Source: Tetrahymena thermophila SB210
Taxonomy: Eukaryota > Ciliophora > Oligohymenophorea > Hymenostomatida > Tetrahymenidae
Direction of reading: 5' to 3'
Assembly: GCF_000189635.1 (NCBI RefSeq)
Contig: NW_002476155.1
Coordinates: 466,001-530,000 of the forward strand
DNA length: 64,000 nt
The notes under the pieces were generated by a model. It ran no database searches and had not been told where the DNA came from. It saw nothing but the letters and a program-made list of their open reading frames with translations. A program made the translations under genes and the position numbers. Shown piece by piece: positions 13,457 through 24,100 of the stretch. The stretch's first letter is position 1; each line of letters starts with the position of its first letter.

Positions 13457-14194
13457 ACCAAATAATTAATTTATCTAAATAAATAAAACATATGATTATT
13501 ATAATTTAGTATTTTAAATATTAATTTTATGGATGAAATTGTTAATCATCTATTCTTGGAAAATTATTTTTTAGTACTGTCAAATTTATTATTTTTCAAA
13601 AAATTAGTTTTTATTTTATATAAAAAATAAAAATAATCAGCTCTATAAATAGCTGTTCTTGCATATGAAATATCTCAAACTGAAAGTAATTTAATGGTTC
13701 GTGCTATTTCATATCATTTTTATATTATTTTATCAATTTGATTTTGTATCTTCAAGAGCTATTTTATATTTATTATGTATATATTTAATCAAATCTGATT
13801 TATTTATTTTATACATTATAATACTAATAAATTGAGCATTCCTAATTTGAACATCCTATTTATATTTCAAAACTTAAGTTTAAAAAACTTGATAAAATAT
13901 TTGGTTTAAATTACTTTTATTATTTAGCATAACATCAAAAAAAAATCTTACAATTGATTATTTTGTAAATTAAAAATTGTTTTGAGAAAATAAAATTTGT
14001 GCTGAAATTTTAAATTAAAAGCATTGAAAAAAATGCAAACTTTCTATTTCGGAATTAATAAAGTTTGATTATTAGTTTAACACATCTACAGCTATAGTTT
14101 ATAAAACAAATATTTTTAAAAGGTTATTAAAATCAGATCATGAAGTTTAAAATATTTAGATAAGACTTAAAATTTATGAAAAGTGATTTTCTAC
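13457..14194. other. spacer between genes of unit 3
   Basis: AT-rich, no coding frame. The last 150 bp (from about 14045) match the leaders of the membrane genes in units 1 and 2. The part before that, 13550-14040, is not shared with the other units. Confidence 0.6.
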
Positions 14195-14407
14195 ATGAAT
14201 AAAAAATCCTTTTTGTTTCTACTATTTTTTTATATAAAAATAGTTAAAGGAGGATTGATATATTTTTTTTTCTTGTTTTTTGAGATAATTAGTTTTAGAT
14301 AAATTATAGATGAATATATATTTTAAATAATTAAATTTAGTATAAAAGCAACATATTTAAATACACTTTCCTATCATTTTACATCATCCAGAGAATTATA
14401 TGCTTCT
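14195..14407 (+). pseudogene. truncated membrane-protein pseudogene, copy 3
   Basis: The start codon and first 30 codons match the genes at 5784 and 9778. The intron donor has mutated from GT to AT (GAG|ATAATT at 14285), so the intron can no longer be removed normally. Homology stops abruptly at about 14407 within the second exon; nothing of the remaining roughly 1.4 kb of gene follows. It is therefore a 5' fragment that lost splicing and most of its coding sequence, possibly at the end of the duplicated segment. Confidence 0.85.
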
Positions 14408-15166
14408 ATGGTATAATTGGATTTTTAAGTAAAATTACTAACTTTTAATCATTGTTAAAAAATATTTTAATAATTCAGTAGATGAAGAGATAGAAGGATC
14501 TACCTTAGTTATAATTTTTTTACAAGAAATTTTATTAGTCTTTTAATTTATAGCTTTAAGAAGTAAAATATGTTTATATGTATCAAAATCGAAGCAATAT
14601 TAAAAAAATATTTAAATTCTTCATCTGATACTCAGCTCTGAACAAGAGTACCTATTTTATTTATTTAAAATTAATATCTAAATCTAATATAAATTTTTAA
14701 CAATTAAAATAAATAAAATAAAAAATTTGCTTTTTAAATGAAAGACTAAAAATAAGAAAAATGAGTTTATTAATTAGTTAAATATTTATTAATTTTAAAG
14801 CTTCTCTATAAAATGAGTTAAGAAATTAAAAAAAATTAATTTGTTTGTCCAGATTATTGCAATATACTGTTTTATATTTAGACAAAGCTTAATTTTTATA
14901 AAATATAAATTAAAATATTATAATTTAACAAAAAAAAACAAATTTTAAATTTATATTTATATCACAAAAACAATATAAAAATTATTTTAAAGATTTGTTC
15001 AATTTGTTTCGGAAATTACATTCTATATCATACTTGCAAGGCTAAAAAATTAATAGACATATCTAAATGTTTGATATAGATAATAGGAAATATACTTAAT
15101 AATCTATTTTCATACTCATAAATAATACTACAATATTATTGAGTCTAATACTTATTTTAGAATAAT
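14408..15166. other. intergenic; possible upstream exon of next gene
   Basis: Mostly A/T runs. An open frame from ATG at 15067 (MFDIDNRKY..., ILLSLILILEQYD) could be a first exon joined through a GT...AG intron at 15172-15259 to the frame described in the next entry. The alternative is an independent start at 15167. Sequence alone does not decide. Confidence 0.4.
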
Positions 15167-16051
15167 ATGATGTATAAATGCTTTAAATATTAAATGAAAC
15201 AATACTGCTAAAATCTAATATAAATTAAAGGTGACATCTTTTCTAAGAATTTATTTCAGATTTACTCAGAAAAGAAGAAATTTTTTGATTAAAAGTTTGA
15301 AATATTGAAATGTTTTCAGAAATAATTAAAATAAAGCTTCTTAAGAAACAATAAAGAATATAAAGAGAAACTTTATAGAAATTCTGTGATAGACAAATTT
15401 AAGCTGAGAAAAAAAGATAAATAAAAACTTGCTACTCAATTTAAATATTTTGAAAATTATTTTACATTCATAAGTAATTGTAGAACAATTAGCTTATTTG
15501 CAATGACATTAGCTTTTTTTAAATATAGAGAATCATAATTGTAAGTATTGTCAATTGGAATTGAAATTGATAAGAATTTAGTAAAGGTAGATAAATTTAT
15601 GAAATTACAATTATTAATAGAAGAGATTTTAAGATATGAATAAAAGTAACCCAATTTATTTGTGAAATTCTAAATTTGTTTATTTTGAGAAAAACATAGA
15701 ACACAATACAATATAAAATCAGTAAATCCCTTTTTAATTAATAAAAGAAATTAAAAGCTTAATTTTTTCCTTTTTTAAATTTTTAGGTAACAAGGTAGTA
15801 AGACTTTACTAGAAGTAGATGATAAGTTATAAAGAGAAGGTAAAAATTAAGTAATTAAAGCAATCAATGAATAATTCGCTGATTAGATCAACTCATTCAT
15901 TCAAAAATTTCATCAGAAAAGATGTACATCTAAATTTTTATTAATTTTTTCAAAAAAGTTCCTTCCTATTTTCTACATTTTTGAATAAATAAAGTATATT
16001 TTTATCTATTTTCTCAACCTATTTGTTATTCTAGCCATTTCTTCTATTTGA
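15167..16051 (+). CDS. hypothetical protein, tentative model
   Basis: Tentative two-exon model: 15167-15645 and 15787-16051, intron 15646-15786 (GTAACC...TTTTTAG). It starts at a double ATG. The frame is open for about 160 codons with mixed charged residues (FENYFTFISNCRTISLFAM, FMKLQLLIEEILRYEQKQ), and the intron joins it in frame to a charged segment (SKTLLEVDDKLQREGKNQ). The C-terminal stretch is hydrophobic and may really be intron, with a further exon after about 16105 (HKFNKQTQNLL...). The 5' end is also ambiguous (see previous entry). With only one stop codon and this base composition, chance frames of this size occur, so confidence is limited. No family recognised. Confidence 0.4.
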
Positions 16052-16503
16052 ATATCATTCCTTTTTTGTTTCAATTTAGGATAGGTATAAATTTTTAGTT
16101 TTAGGTCATAAATTCAACAAACAAACGTAAAATCTGTTGATTTAACACAGAAGAGTAAAATAGACAAAACATAAATTTTAAATATATTTGAGTAATTCTA
16201 GCTAATTCAGTTATAAATTTAAAAAAATTTTACTCAAATGATGACGAAATCAATCAATCAATAAATCTAAACTATAAAATTTAATATTTAGATTTACTCA
16301 AACTATTTTCTTCTATATTCATTTTATCTCTCTTTTATTTTAATTGAATGGTCTAGTCAAACCTTTAGTTAGCACTTTTTTAATATTGTTTGATTAACAC
16401 TTATATACTTATATGTATTTCTTTAAGTAAAAAAACTTGTTGAAGAAAATTTATTATTCAGTAAGAAATTGGTAATTTAATAAACAGAAGGTTAAAAAAA
16501 TTT

Positions 16504-16707
16504 ATGATTGAAAAAATTAACTATAATGAAATGAGAGGAAGAAAATATTTGATTAAATTTAAGTTATTGGGTAATTATTTGGAAATTTGTTTGAGTAAAT
16601 TGGATGAAATTTTAATGGTATTACCTAATGATGAAATAAATTCAAAGGAAGCATATAATAACAAATTTATTAGTTATAAAATTGTGGGTAGAATTTCATA
16701 TAGTTGA
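16504..16707 (+). CDS. small hypothetical protein
   Basis: A 67-aa frame with ATG start and TGA stop, unusual in containing no TAA or TAG at all. Composition is protein-like (GRKYLIKFKLLGNYLEICLSKLDEI). It could be a small gene or a terminal exon of the preceding locus. No family recognised. Confidence 0.3.
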   Translation: MIEKINYNEMRGRKYLIKFKLLGNYLEICLSKLDEILMVLPNDEINSKEAYNNKFISYKIVGRISYS

Positions 16708-17216
16708 TTTATAGTTTTGTTAAGACAAATATAGTCTCTCAATTTTATTTATTTATTTGATATAATGATCTGATGTAAAGTTGTAATTGCAAACAAGCTT
16801 TCCCTTATTTATCTATTACGAAGGCATTGGATATAAAAGTGCGGAGGTGATTTGTTTATAATTAATTAGTAAGAAAACATTAAAAAGTAAAGAAATTTGA
16901 GAGAAATAAAAAAAGGGATACATAATTTATCTTTTTTAAAGATCGATTGATTGAATTAAAAAATTAAATTTTTTGTTTTTTTACAAATACTTAAAATTTA
17001 AGAATAAAAAGATAATATTACAAATTCACAAACACTAAAAAAAGCAATTTGTAATAGTGAAATTATATAGAAGTACTGAATATTATCATAAAGATTTGAA
17101 AGATAAACGCGCTTAAGGCATTTATTTATTTACAAAAGAGTATAAAGATTTATAATAACCAAAGAACTTCTTTGAAATAAGCATTTTACTTTGAATAATC
17201 TTGGTTATATAACATA
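16708..17216. other. intergenic
   Basis: AT-rich spacer upstream of the RING gene. No frame, RNA gene or repeat could be supported. Confidence 0.6.
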
Positions 17217-19013
17217 ATGATTTAATTTTCTGTAAGGTAGCTTGAAACTATAAAAACACCTGCGCTTGAAAAGATTCTTTAGCTATACAAATTCTATCTA
17301 GTTTCATTCTTAATATGCTTAGCAGCAGCATTAACAGGTATTGCTTATTTGATATTAACTGCCATTAAATCTTGCTCAGTATAGTAAATTCATATCTTTA
17401 CAATTATAACTGTATTATTCTATTGCTTCTTGGTAGTCGATATGTTACTATCTGAAAAAGCAACCCTATAATTTTTTAATTAACACTGTAAAAATTTAAA
17501 TTTGACAGAGAATGTAACCTTCAAAACTTTCTTATAGAGCGTAGAGCGTCTCAGGTATTACTCAAACTAGAAAGAGATTTCTGTGTTTTAGGTTCGTGAA
17601 GTGCTTTGGAACTCTATGCAAATTCCTTATTATAAGATATTTTTTTTAGCTCAAGTCTCTTGTTGGATACTTTATGGAATAAGTTTCTTTTTTGCCTTTC
17701 AATACTTTGGAAAGGGATGCATTCATGAACATGAGTCCCTGATTATTTTTATAGTGTATCTATATCACAATTTATGGTTTATTATTTTAGTAGGATTCTC
17801 CTTAGTAGTAAGCGTTTCCGCCATCTTATTTTTACCATTTATTATTTGTGCTTACTTTAAATTTAATGACAGCTCAGAAATTCCTGACGACCCTGAAGAA
17901 CAATAAAAAATATTCTTGTAAAACTAGTTAGAAAACTTTTAATATGATCAATCAAAAGCTAAAGACACTTTATGTGCTATCTGCTTGGAAGACTTTTAAG
18001 CCGAAGCACCTGTTAAAAGAACTAAATGCTGTAAATCTATCTACCATCCAGTATGTATAAAGGAATGGGTTGTAAATAGTATTACATGCCCTAACTGTAG
18101 AAAATCTCCTTTCACAAAAAACAATAAAAACTCATAGCCAAATGAAGTTCGTGTTGATTCAGTAGTACCTCTAAATAATAATATTTTAAATACAGAATTA
18201 AATAACCAATAAGGAAACAATCCAAACCAAAATAATAATAACAATCCCATTCAACCAATTAATAATCCGAATGAGATTAATATAAATTAAGCTTAACCTG
18301 AATAAATTGCAAATTAAAATGTTGTTGTCCACGAAGATATTATCGCAGATATAGAGAACTAAAATATTCAACCAATGTAGGATGCTTAAATGATTGAAAA
18401 CTAGTAATAAGTAATAAATTTATAGCAAGAAAATCAAGCTAATGCAGAACCAATTAACCCTCAATAAGTTTAGATTTAACACAATAATCAGAGCTAGCTA
18501 CCTCCAGCTTGTAATTAAAATAATAATTTGTAAAATGAAGATAGCTACATCATCTAATTTTCTGATAGTTCTGTAAATTAATCAGCTAATAAAAATCAAA
18601 AAACAAAAGAATTCAATGGTTTATAACAATAAGATAATGAAGAAATAGAACAAGAATAAATATAAGTTGTTGATGATATAGAATAAATTGATTAAAACAA
18701 AGATGCTACCTTTGATAAAAATAAATCTCAAAACGAATCCTCAACGAACAGCAAAGGAAGAAAAAAATTCTAAAGTACATGTACATAAGGTGATGGAATA
18801 AACAACAATGGAATTTCAGAACTCCATGGCTAAAGATTAACCATTTATAATAATATAGATGGAATGGGTATCAACTCAACTGAAATAAGTACTCAAAAAA
18901 TAAATATATATCATAAAAACAATGACATCCCAATCCATAATGCAGGAATAATAGATCATTTTGATGTAAATGATTTTGATAACGCAAATGAAAATAAAGT
19001 CAATGAAAAGTGA
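17217..19013 (+). CDS. four-TM RING-finger E3 ubiquitin ligase
   Basis: Single-exon 598-aa protein. Four hydrophobic segments lie at residues about 28-55, 65-90, 138-165 and 178-215. They are followed by a RING at about 253-295: CAIC, then CC-K-S-I-Y-H-P-V-C, then CPNC. RING proteins of this type recruit E2 enzymes and ubiquitinate membrane or lumenal substrates; ER or endosomal location is inferred only from the membrane segments. The fourth zinc ligand, normally His or Cys two residues after the third Cys, is Ser here, but an extra Cys lies directly before the third ligand and might compensate. The last 300 residues are Asn/Gln-rich and look disordered. The stop is TGA at 19011. Confidence 0.88.
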
Positions 19014-21119
19014 AAAAATAAATACTTGAAAATTAATTAAAGATATATATTAAGTAAGCCTTTTAATTAATTTAAAAACCAAATCCAAGTGAAAAGTTTA
19101 TTATCAATTTCTAATTAATGAAGCTAACATATATTATTAACAATAAATATTTTCAAATTTACAAATAAACAATTATTTCAAATTAAAACAATCATCACAA
19201 ATTTATTTGAGGAAGAAAAAAACTAGAAGAATAGATTAGATAAATAGATAGTTAAATATAGTTATGTAAGCTAAAGTAATAACTAACTTTTTATTTATTT
19301 ATTTATTAATAAAACTTTTAAAATTTTTATAAAAATTTCTAATTAAATTTGACAGACGCACTAAACTAGATATTAAATAGAGAGCTAGCTTTCTTAATAG
19401 ATTATGCTCTTCTACCTATTTAAATATAAAATAAAATTCATATTAAATTATTCTATTTAATTATTATATCTACAATTATATGTAAAAATACTTCTTATTC
19501 ATAATATTTACTACATTAGATTTTCAATTCTAAAATCGTTTTAAAAAGTTTAAAAATATTATTTATAAATTTATTAATTTTTTTCATATTAAATAAAAAG
19601 CTTCTAATTCTTTTAATATACTTCATTTATTTTTAATTCTAAAATAATTTTAATAAGTTTAAAAATCCTATTAATTTTTAAAAAATATTATCATAATATA
19701 CATCTTCTTACTAATTCATTTTATATTATGTTAGATTTTAAATTCTAAAATCATTTTAGTAAGTTTAAAAATCTTATTAAATATTTAAAAAAATATATAT
19801 TATCATAGTTAATATCCAATTTCATTTAAAATTAAATTATTTTATTAAATTAAAATATCTAAACTGAAATTTAAAAACTTCTTTTTCATATTTTTTACTA
19901 CATCCTATTTTAGTTATTTTACAGCTTTTATCTAATAGAGAAAAAATTTATCATAGATTATATCCATCTTCATTTGCAAGCATAAAATAAAATTGAAATA
20001 AAATTATTCAATTAATTACAATATTTCATTATATAAAGAGCTTCTTATTTGTATTATTTACGGCATTCTATTTTAATTTCTAAAATAATTTTAATTACTT
20101 TACAATTTTTATTTATTAATAAAAAAACTTAGATTATTTTCGAGTTATTAAATAATCTTTTGCTACAAGTTTCTGAATTAAAGTTTAATATTAGCTTTTT
20201 TTGATAGATTTTATTTTTTTTAAGTACAGTATGTTTAACTTGATTAAAAATGTATAAGAAATATTTTATTTAGATTAAAAATGTTGAATTAGAATAAATT
20301 ATTAAATAATTTATGTTTGAAAATAAAAATGCTTTATTTCACTTTTGATATGATTTTTAATAAAAGTAAAATTTACCTTTTTTGAAAGTATTTTTTTAAG
20401 ATTTTGAAATCAACATAAATTCTACATTTACTTTTGAATGGTGTAAATTATTGAATAATATAAATAACACTATTTATGTATGTTTAAGTATTAACGAGTT
20501 TTATAATTACTAAAAGAGGAGAAGTATTTATAATATTAGGTTTGAATACATTAAATTCAGATATTTAAAAAATTCAAATTAAAAATTAAAAAACACAAAA
20601 TTTAAGTAAATTGTGTTTAAAGATTTATATTCAAGTTGGAAAGAGATCTAATCAGAACTACTAATTAAATTATATATAATACATATGAAAAGCTTAATCA
20701 AACGAGATATTAATCGAAACTATTTATATTACAATATTGAAAATTTAATTATTTATATTTAAAAAGACACCTCAGACTAAATAATCAAATATCTGAATTA
20801 TATTCATAAATCTCTAGTGTAGATAGAATAAAAGTATTGAAGATATAAAAGCTTAATATTTATTTTTAAAATATTTATAAGCTTTCATTAATTATTAAAG
20901 TAGAATTTATTATATTTATTATATAACTTATATTTCTGTCTCTTAAATCTCAAAGATATAGATAGATCAATCAGTCTATAGTTTTAACCTAAACATCTAT
21001 CTCATAAATAATTATATAAATTAATTAGTATTTAGAAACACTATCATAAATATTCAAGGAACATTAATAAAGTAGATTGAGTCTAAAAAAATATTTTTCA
21101 AGAGTTTTCAAATATTTAG
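19014..21119. other. intergenic with degenerate repeats, upstream of kinesin
   Basis: Two kilobases with no supportable gene on either strand. The 19490-20110 part contains the repeat family listed next. The 20120-21119 part, A/T runs only, presumably contains the kinesin promoter. Confidence 0.65.
19487..20110. repeat. degenerate tandem repeat, unit about 110-180 bp
   Basis: A core resembling AATTCTAAAATNNTTTTA followed by AAGTTTAAAAAT recurs near 19525, 19640, 19740 and, weaker, at 19905 and 20075. A CTTCTTA/T-rich block precedes each core and an ATTATCATA-type block follows several. Spacing is irregular and copies are diverged, so this is an old minisatellite-like array. Confidence 0.7.
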
Positions 21120-24100
21120 ATGAATTAAGCATCAGATAGAAGAAGTGAAGCTTCAGATTAATACGCTGTTGCTTCAGCCAAAAATAGTTTATCAAACACA
21201 TAATCATCTAACTAAAATAATAATGCAAGTAAAATTTTTATTTAGTAAAGCTTTTTAATAATTCTCATTACTATAAAAAGGTTAAAATAATGAAAGGAAA
21301 AATGATTGCAGGGTTTAGGTTGCAGTAAGAGTAAGACCTTTTATAAATAAAGAGCTAGTTGATTGTGAAAGCTCTTGTGTTAAAACACAATCTAATAAAA
21401 TTATAATAGGTGGAGATAAGGATTTTGAGTTTGATAAAGTTATAGACTAAGAAGCGTCTTAGGAAGAGGTATATCAATGGTGTGTCAAAGATTTGCTCAA
21501 TAAATCTTTTGAGGGTTATAACGCCACGGTATTAGCTTATGGATAAACTGGATCAGGTAAAACTTTTACAATGGGAACATCAAATACTAGCCTAAACGAT
21601 GCATAAGAAATGGGTATAATTCCAAGAGTAATTAGAGAAATATTTAGCATTAGAAGGGAGAAAGAAAAATCTGTAGAAATGCTTTTAAAAATTAGCTATT
21701 TTGAGATATATAATGATAATATTATTGATTTGCTTGATCCTAATGCTATATCTGGTACTAATAATGCTGCTGCATCAAAAAAGGGAAAGTCAAATGCAAA
21801 TGCAAATAATATATTTATTAGGGAAGAGCTTGATGGTAGCATTAATTTATATGGAATAACCGAAGAGAAGGTAAATTCTCCTGAAGAAATGCTTGCAGCA
21901 TTAGAAAGGGGAGGTTTATGCAGGTCTACTAGTGCTACTCTCATGAATTAAACAAGCTCTAGATCTCATGCGGTTTTTACAATATTTTTAGAATAGCATT
22001 GTATCGATGATTTATATCAAAATTAAGATTAAAATGCTATGATTCCTGAAGATGCAGATGGGTAAAAAACAGTAGAGAACATTATTAATGAGGGATTTAA
22101 AACAAGTAAGTTTCATTTTGTTGATTTAGCAGGAAGTGAACGTATAAAGAAAACAGGTGCTGTTGGTAATACTATGAAGGAAGGAATAAACATTAATATG
22201 GGTCTTCTTTCTCTTGGTAATGTTATATCAGCTCTCACAGAACCATAAAAGCCTGGAGCTGCAAAAAAGCATATTCCTTATAGAGATTCAAAGCTAACTC
22301 GTATCCTTTAAGATAGTTTAGGTGGAAATAGTAATACACTTATGATTGCTTGTGTAAGTCCTGCAGAAAGCAACTTTGAAGAGAGTCTTAACACTTTGAA
22401 GTATGCCAGTAGGGCAAGAAGAATAAAAAATAAACCAATTGTAAATAGGGATCCACAAAGTGCTTTAATAAGCTCCCTTAAATAGCAAATATAAGAGGCT
22501 CATTTGGAAATAGCAAAGTATAGATAATTGCTAGTTACAAATAATGTAAAAATACCAGATGGCATGATGGGTTTTGGATTAAATGCATTACAAAATGTTG
22601 AAGATGGTGGCCAAAAAAGAAAATTGACATAGGACCTCATGATGCTAAAACAAAATAATAATGTTGGGGGAGCAATTCTTTCAATAGGGATCGGTAATGA
22701 AGCTGATATAGAAGAAATAAAGCAATTGCGTTTAAATTAAGTAAAGTTAGAGAAAAAAGTAAAAGAGCTGTAAGCTGAAAATAGCCAATTGAAATCGCAT
22801 ACTTAAAAAGGAGAGATAGAGGTTTATACAATTTAAAAGCAAAAGGATGAATATAGATTAAAATTAGAAAAAATCTTACAAATAGCAAAAGAAAAAGGGT
22901 TATTACATTAAGCAAGTTCAAATAGTATGGATGTTGAAGGAGAGGATCAAAAATAGCATATTTTTATTAATCAAAATGGTGAACTTGAGTTGGGCTAAGA
23001 GTAGCAAAACTTATTCGATGAGTATAATGAAAACATACAAAAGCTAAAAAAAGACCTTTTAAAAAAAGATCAAGAAAAAGGAGAGATGCAATTTGAATTT
23101 GAAGAGTCGATGAGAGCTTCAATTAGAGATTAATAAATATTGTGTGAAAAAGAAAAAAAGATAATTACCTTGAATAGAAACTTGAAAACAAAAGAGAATG
23201 AAATTAAAAAGCTTATGAAAGAGTTGCAAAACTTAAAAAAAGAAAATGCAGATTTATTAAAAAATGCAAATGTAAAGTTAACAGCAGCAGATATGGAAAA
23301 TATTCAAGATACTAGTATAATGTAAGAAGAGCAAGAAGAAGAGTTTAATGATGAAGGAGAAGGTTTGGATTAAATATCTATGGATCCTGAGTATGTTTAA
23401 ATGGAAAGTTAGTTAAAATTAGAAGAAAACTAAAATAAGCTAAAGCTCTCAAAAGTTGATGGATCTATTTAAGAAAAAAGCGAAGATCTACGCAGATTAA
23501 ACTAAAATTAATTAGAGCTCTAAAAGTAGCTTCTAGAGAAAATGAAAGAACAATACCATTAAAAAATTATTCATCTTGAAACTGACATGAAAAAAATAGA
23601 AAATTAAAGAGATGAGGCTCTTTAAAAGTTATCTAATAATAACTCTAAGGAAGCTATTGCTGAGAAATAAAGAGTTATTGAAAATTTCAAGTAAAAAGTA
23701 GTAGACATGCAATCTAATCTCAATGAATACAAAAGAAAAGCAAAGGAGTAGGAGACACTCTAAAAAACTGTGTAGGCTTAAGAAAGACAAATACAATAAC
23801 TTGGAGTAGAAATAAATAAATTTAAGCAATTAAAGACTAACCTTTATAAAGAACTTAAAAAGAATAATGAAGAATTTGAAAAATTCAAACAGAAAAAATA
23901 TAAGGATTTAATGGATGAAAAAAAAAAGAATATTGAAAAGGAAAAGCAAATATTTAAGTTATAAAATTAGACAAAAAAGTAAGAGCGTCTTTTACAGAAG
24001 AAGTAAGAAGAATACAATAAAATGATTAGGTCACGAGATTTAATTAAGAAAATTATCTCTTCAAAGAGCACTAATTAGCTTAGAGGAAAAATTGCTTCTC

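Larger units (their letters stand above)
3535..14407 (+). repeat. tandem triplication of a two-gene module
   Basis: Three head-to-tail units of roughly 4 kb; their first-gene starts lie at 4071, 8029 and 12086 (spacings 3958 and 4057). Each unit carries a conserved leader, a gene starting MGQNKSK, a conserved spacer (about 5640-5700, 9615-9680 and 14045-14110, with the shared word TAATAAAGTTTGATTATTA) and a membrane-protein gene. Unit 1 = pseudogene + intact membrane gene. Unit 2 = both intact. Unit 3 = intact MGQNKSK gene + truncated membrane pseudogene. Seen directly by comparing the three stretches. Confidence 0.92.

Noticed and set aside
19487-20110. Possible CRISPR-like array
   Set aside because: Copies are degenerate, spacing is irregular and the genome is eukaryotic; it is an old tandem repeat.
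22637-22921. Open frame on the minus strand within the kinesin gene
   Set aside because: It is antisense to the coiled-coil coding region and is Leu/Phe-rich, as expected from reversed Lys/Glu/Gln codons.
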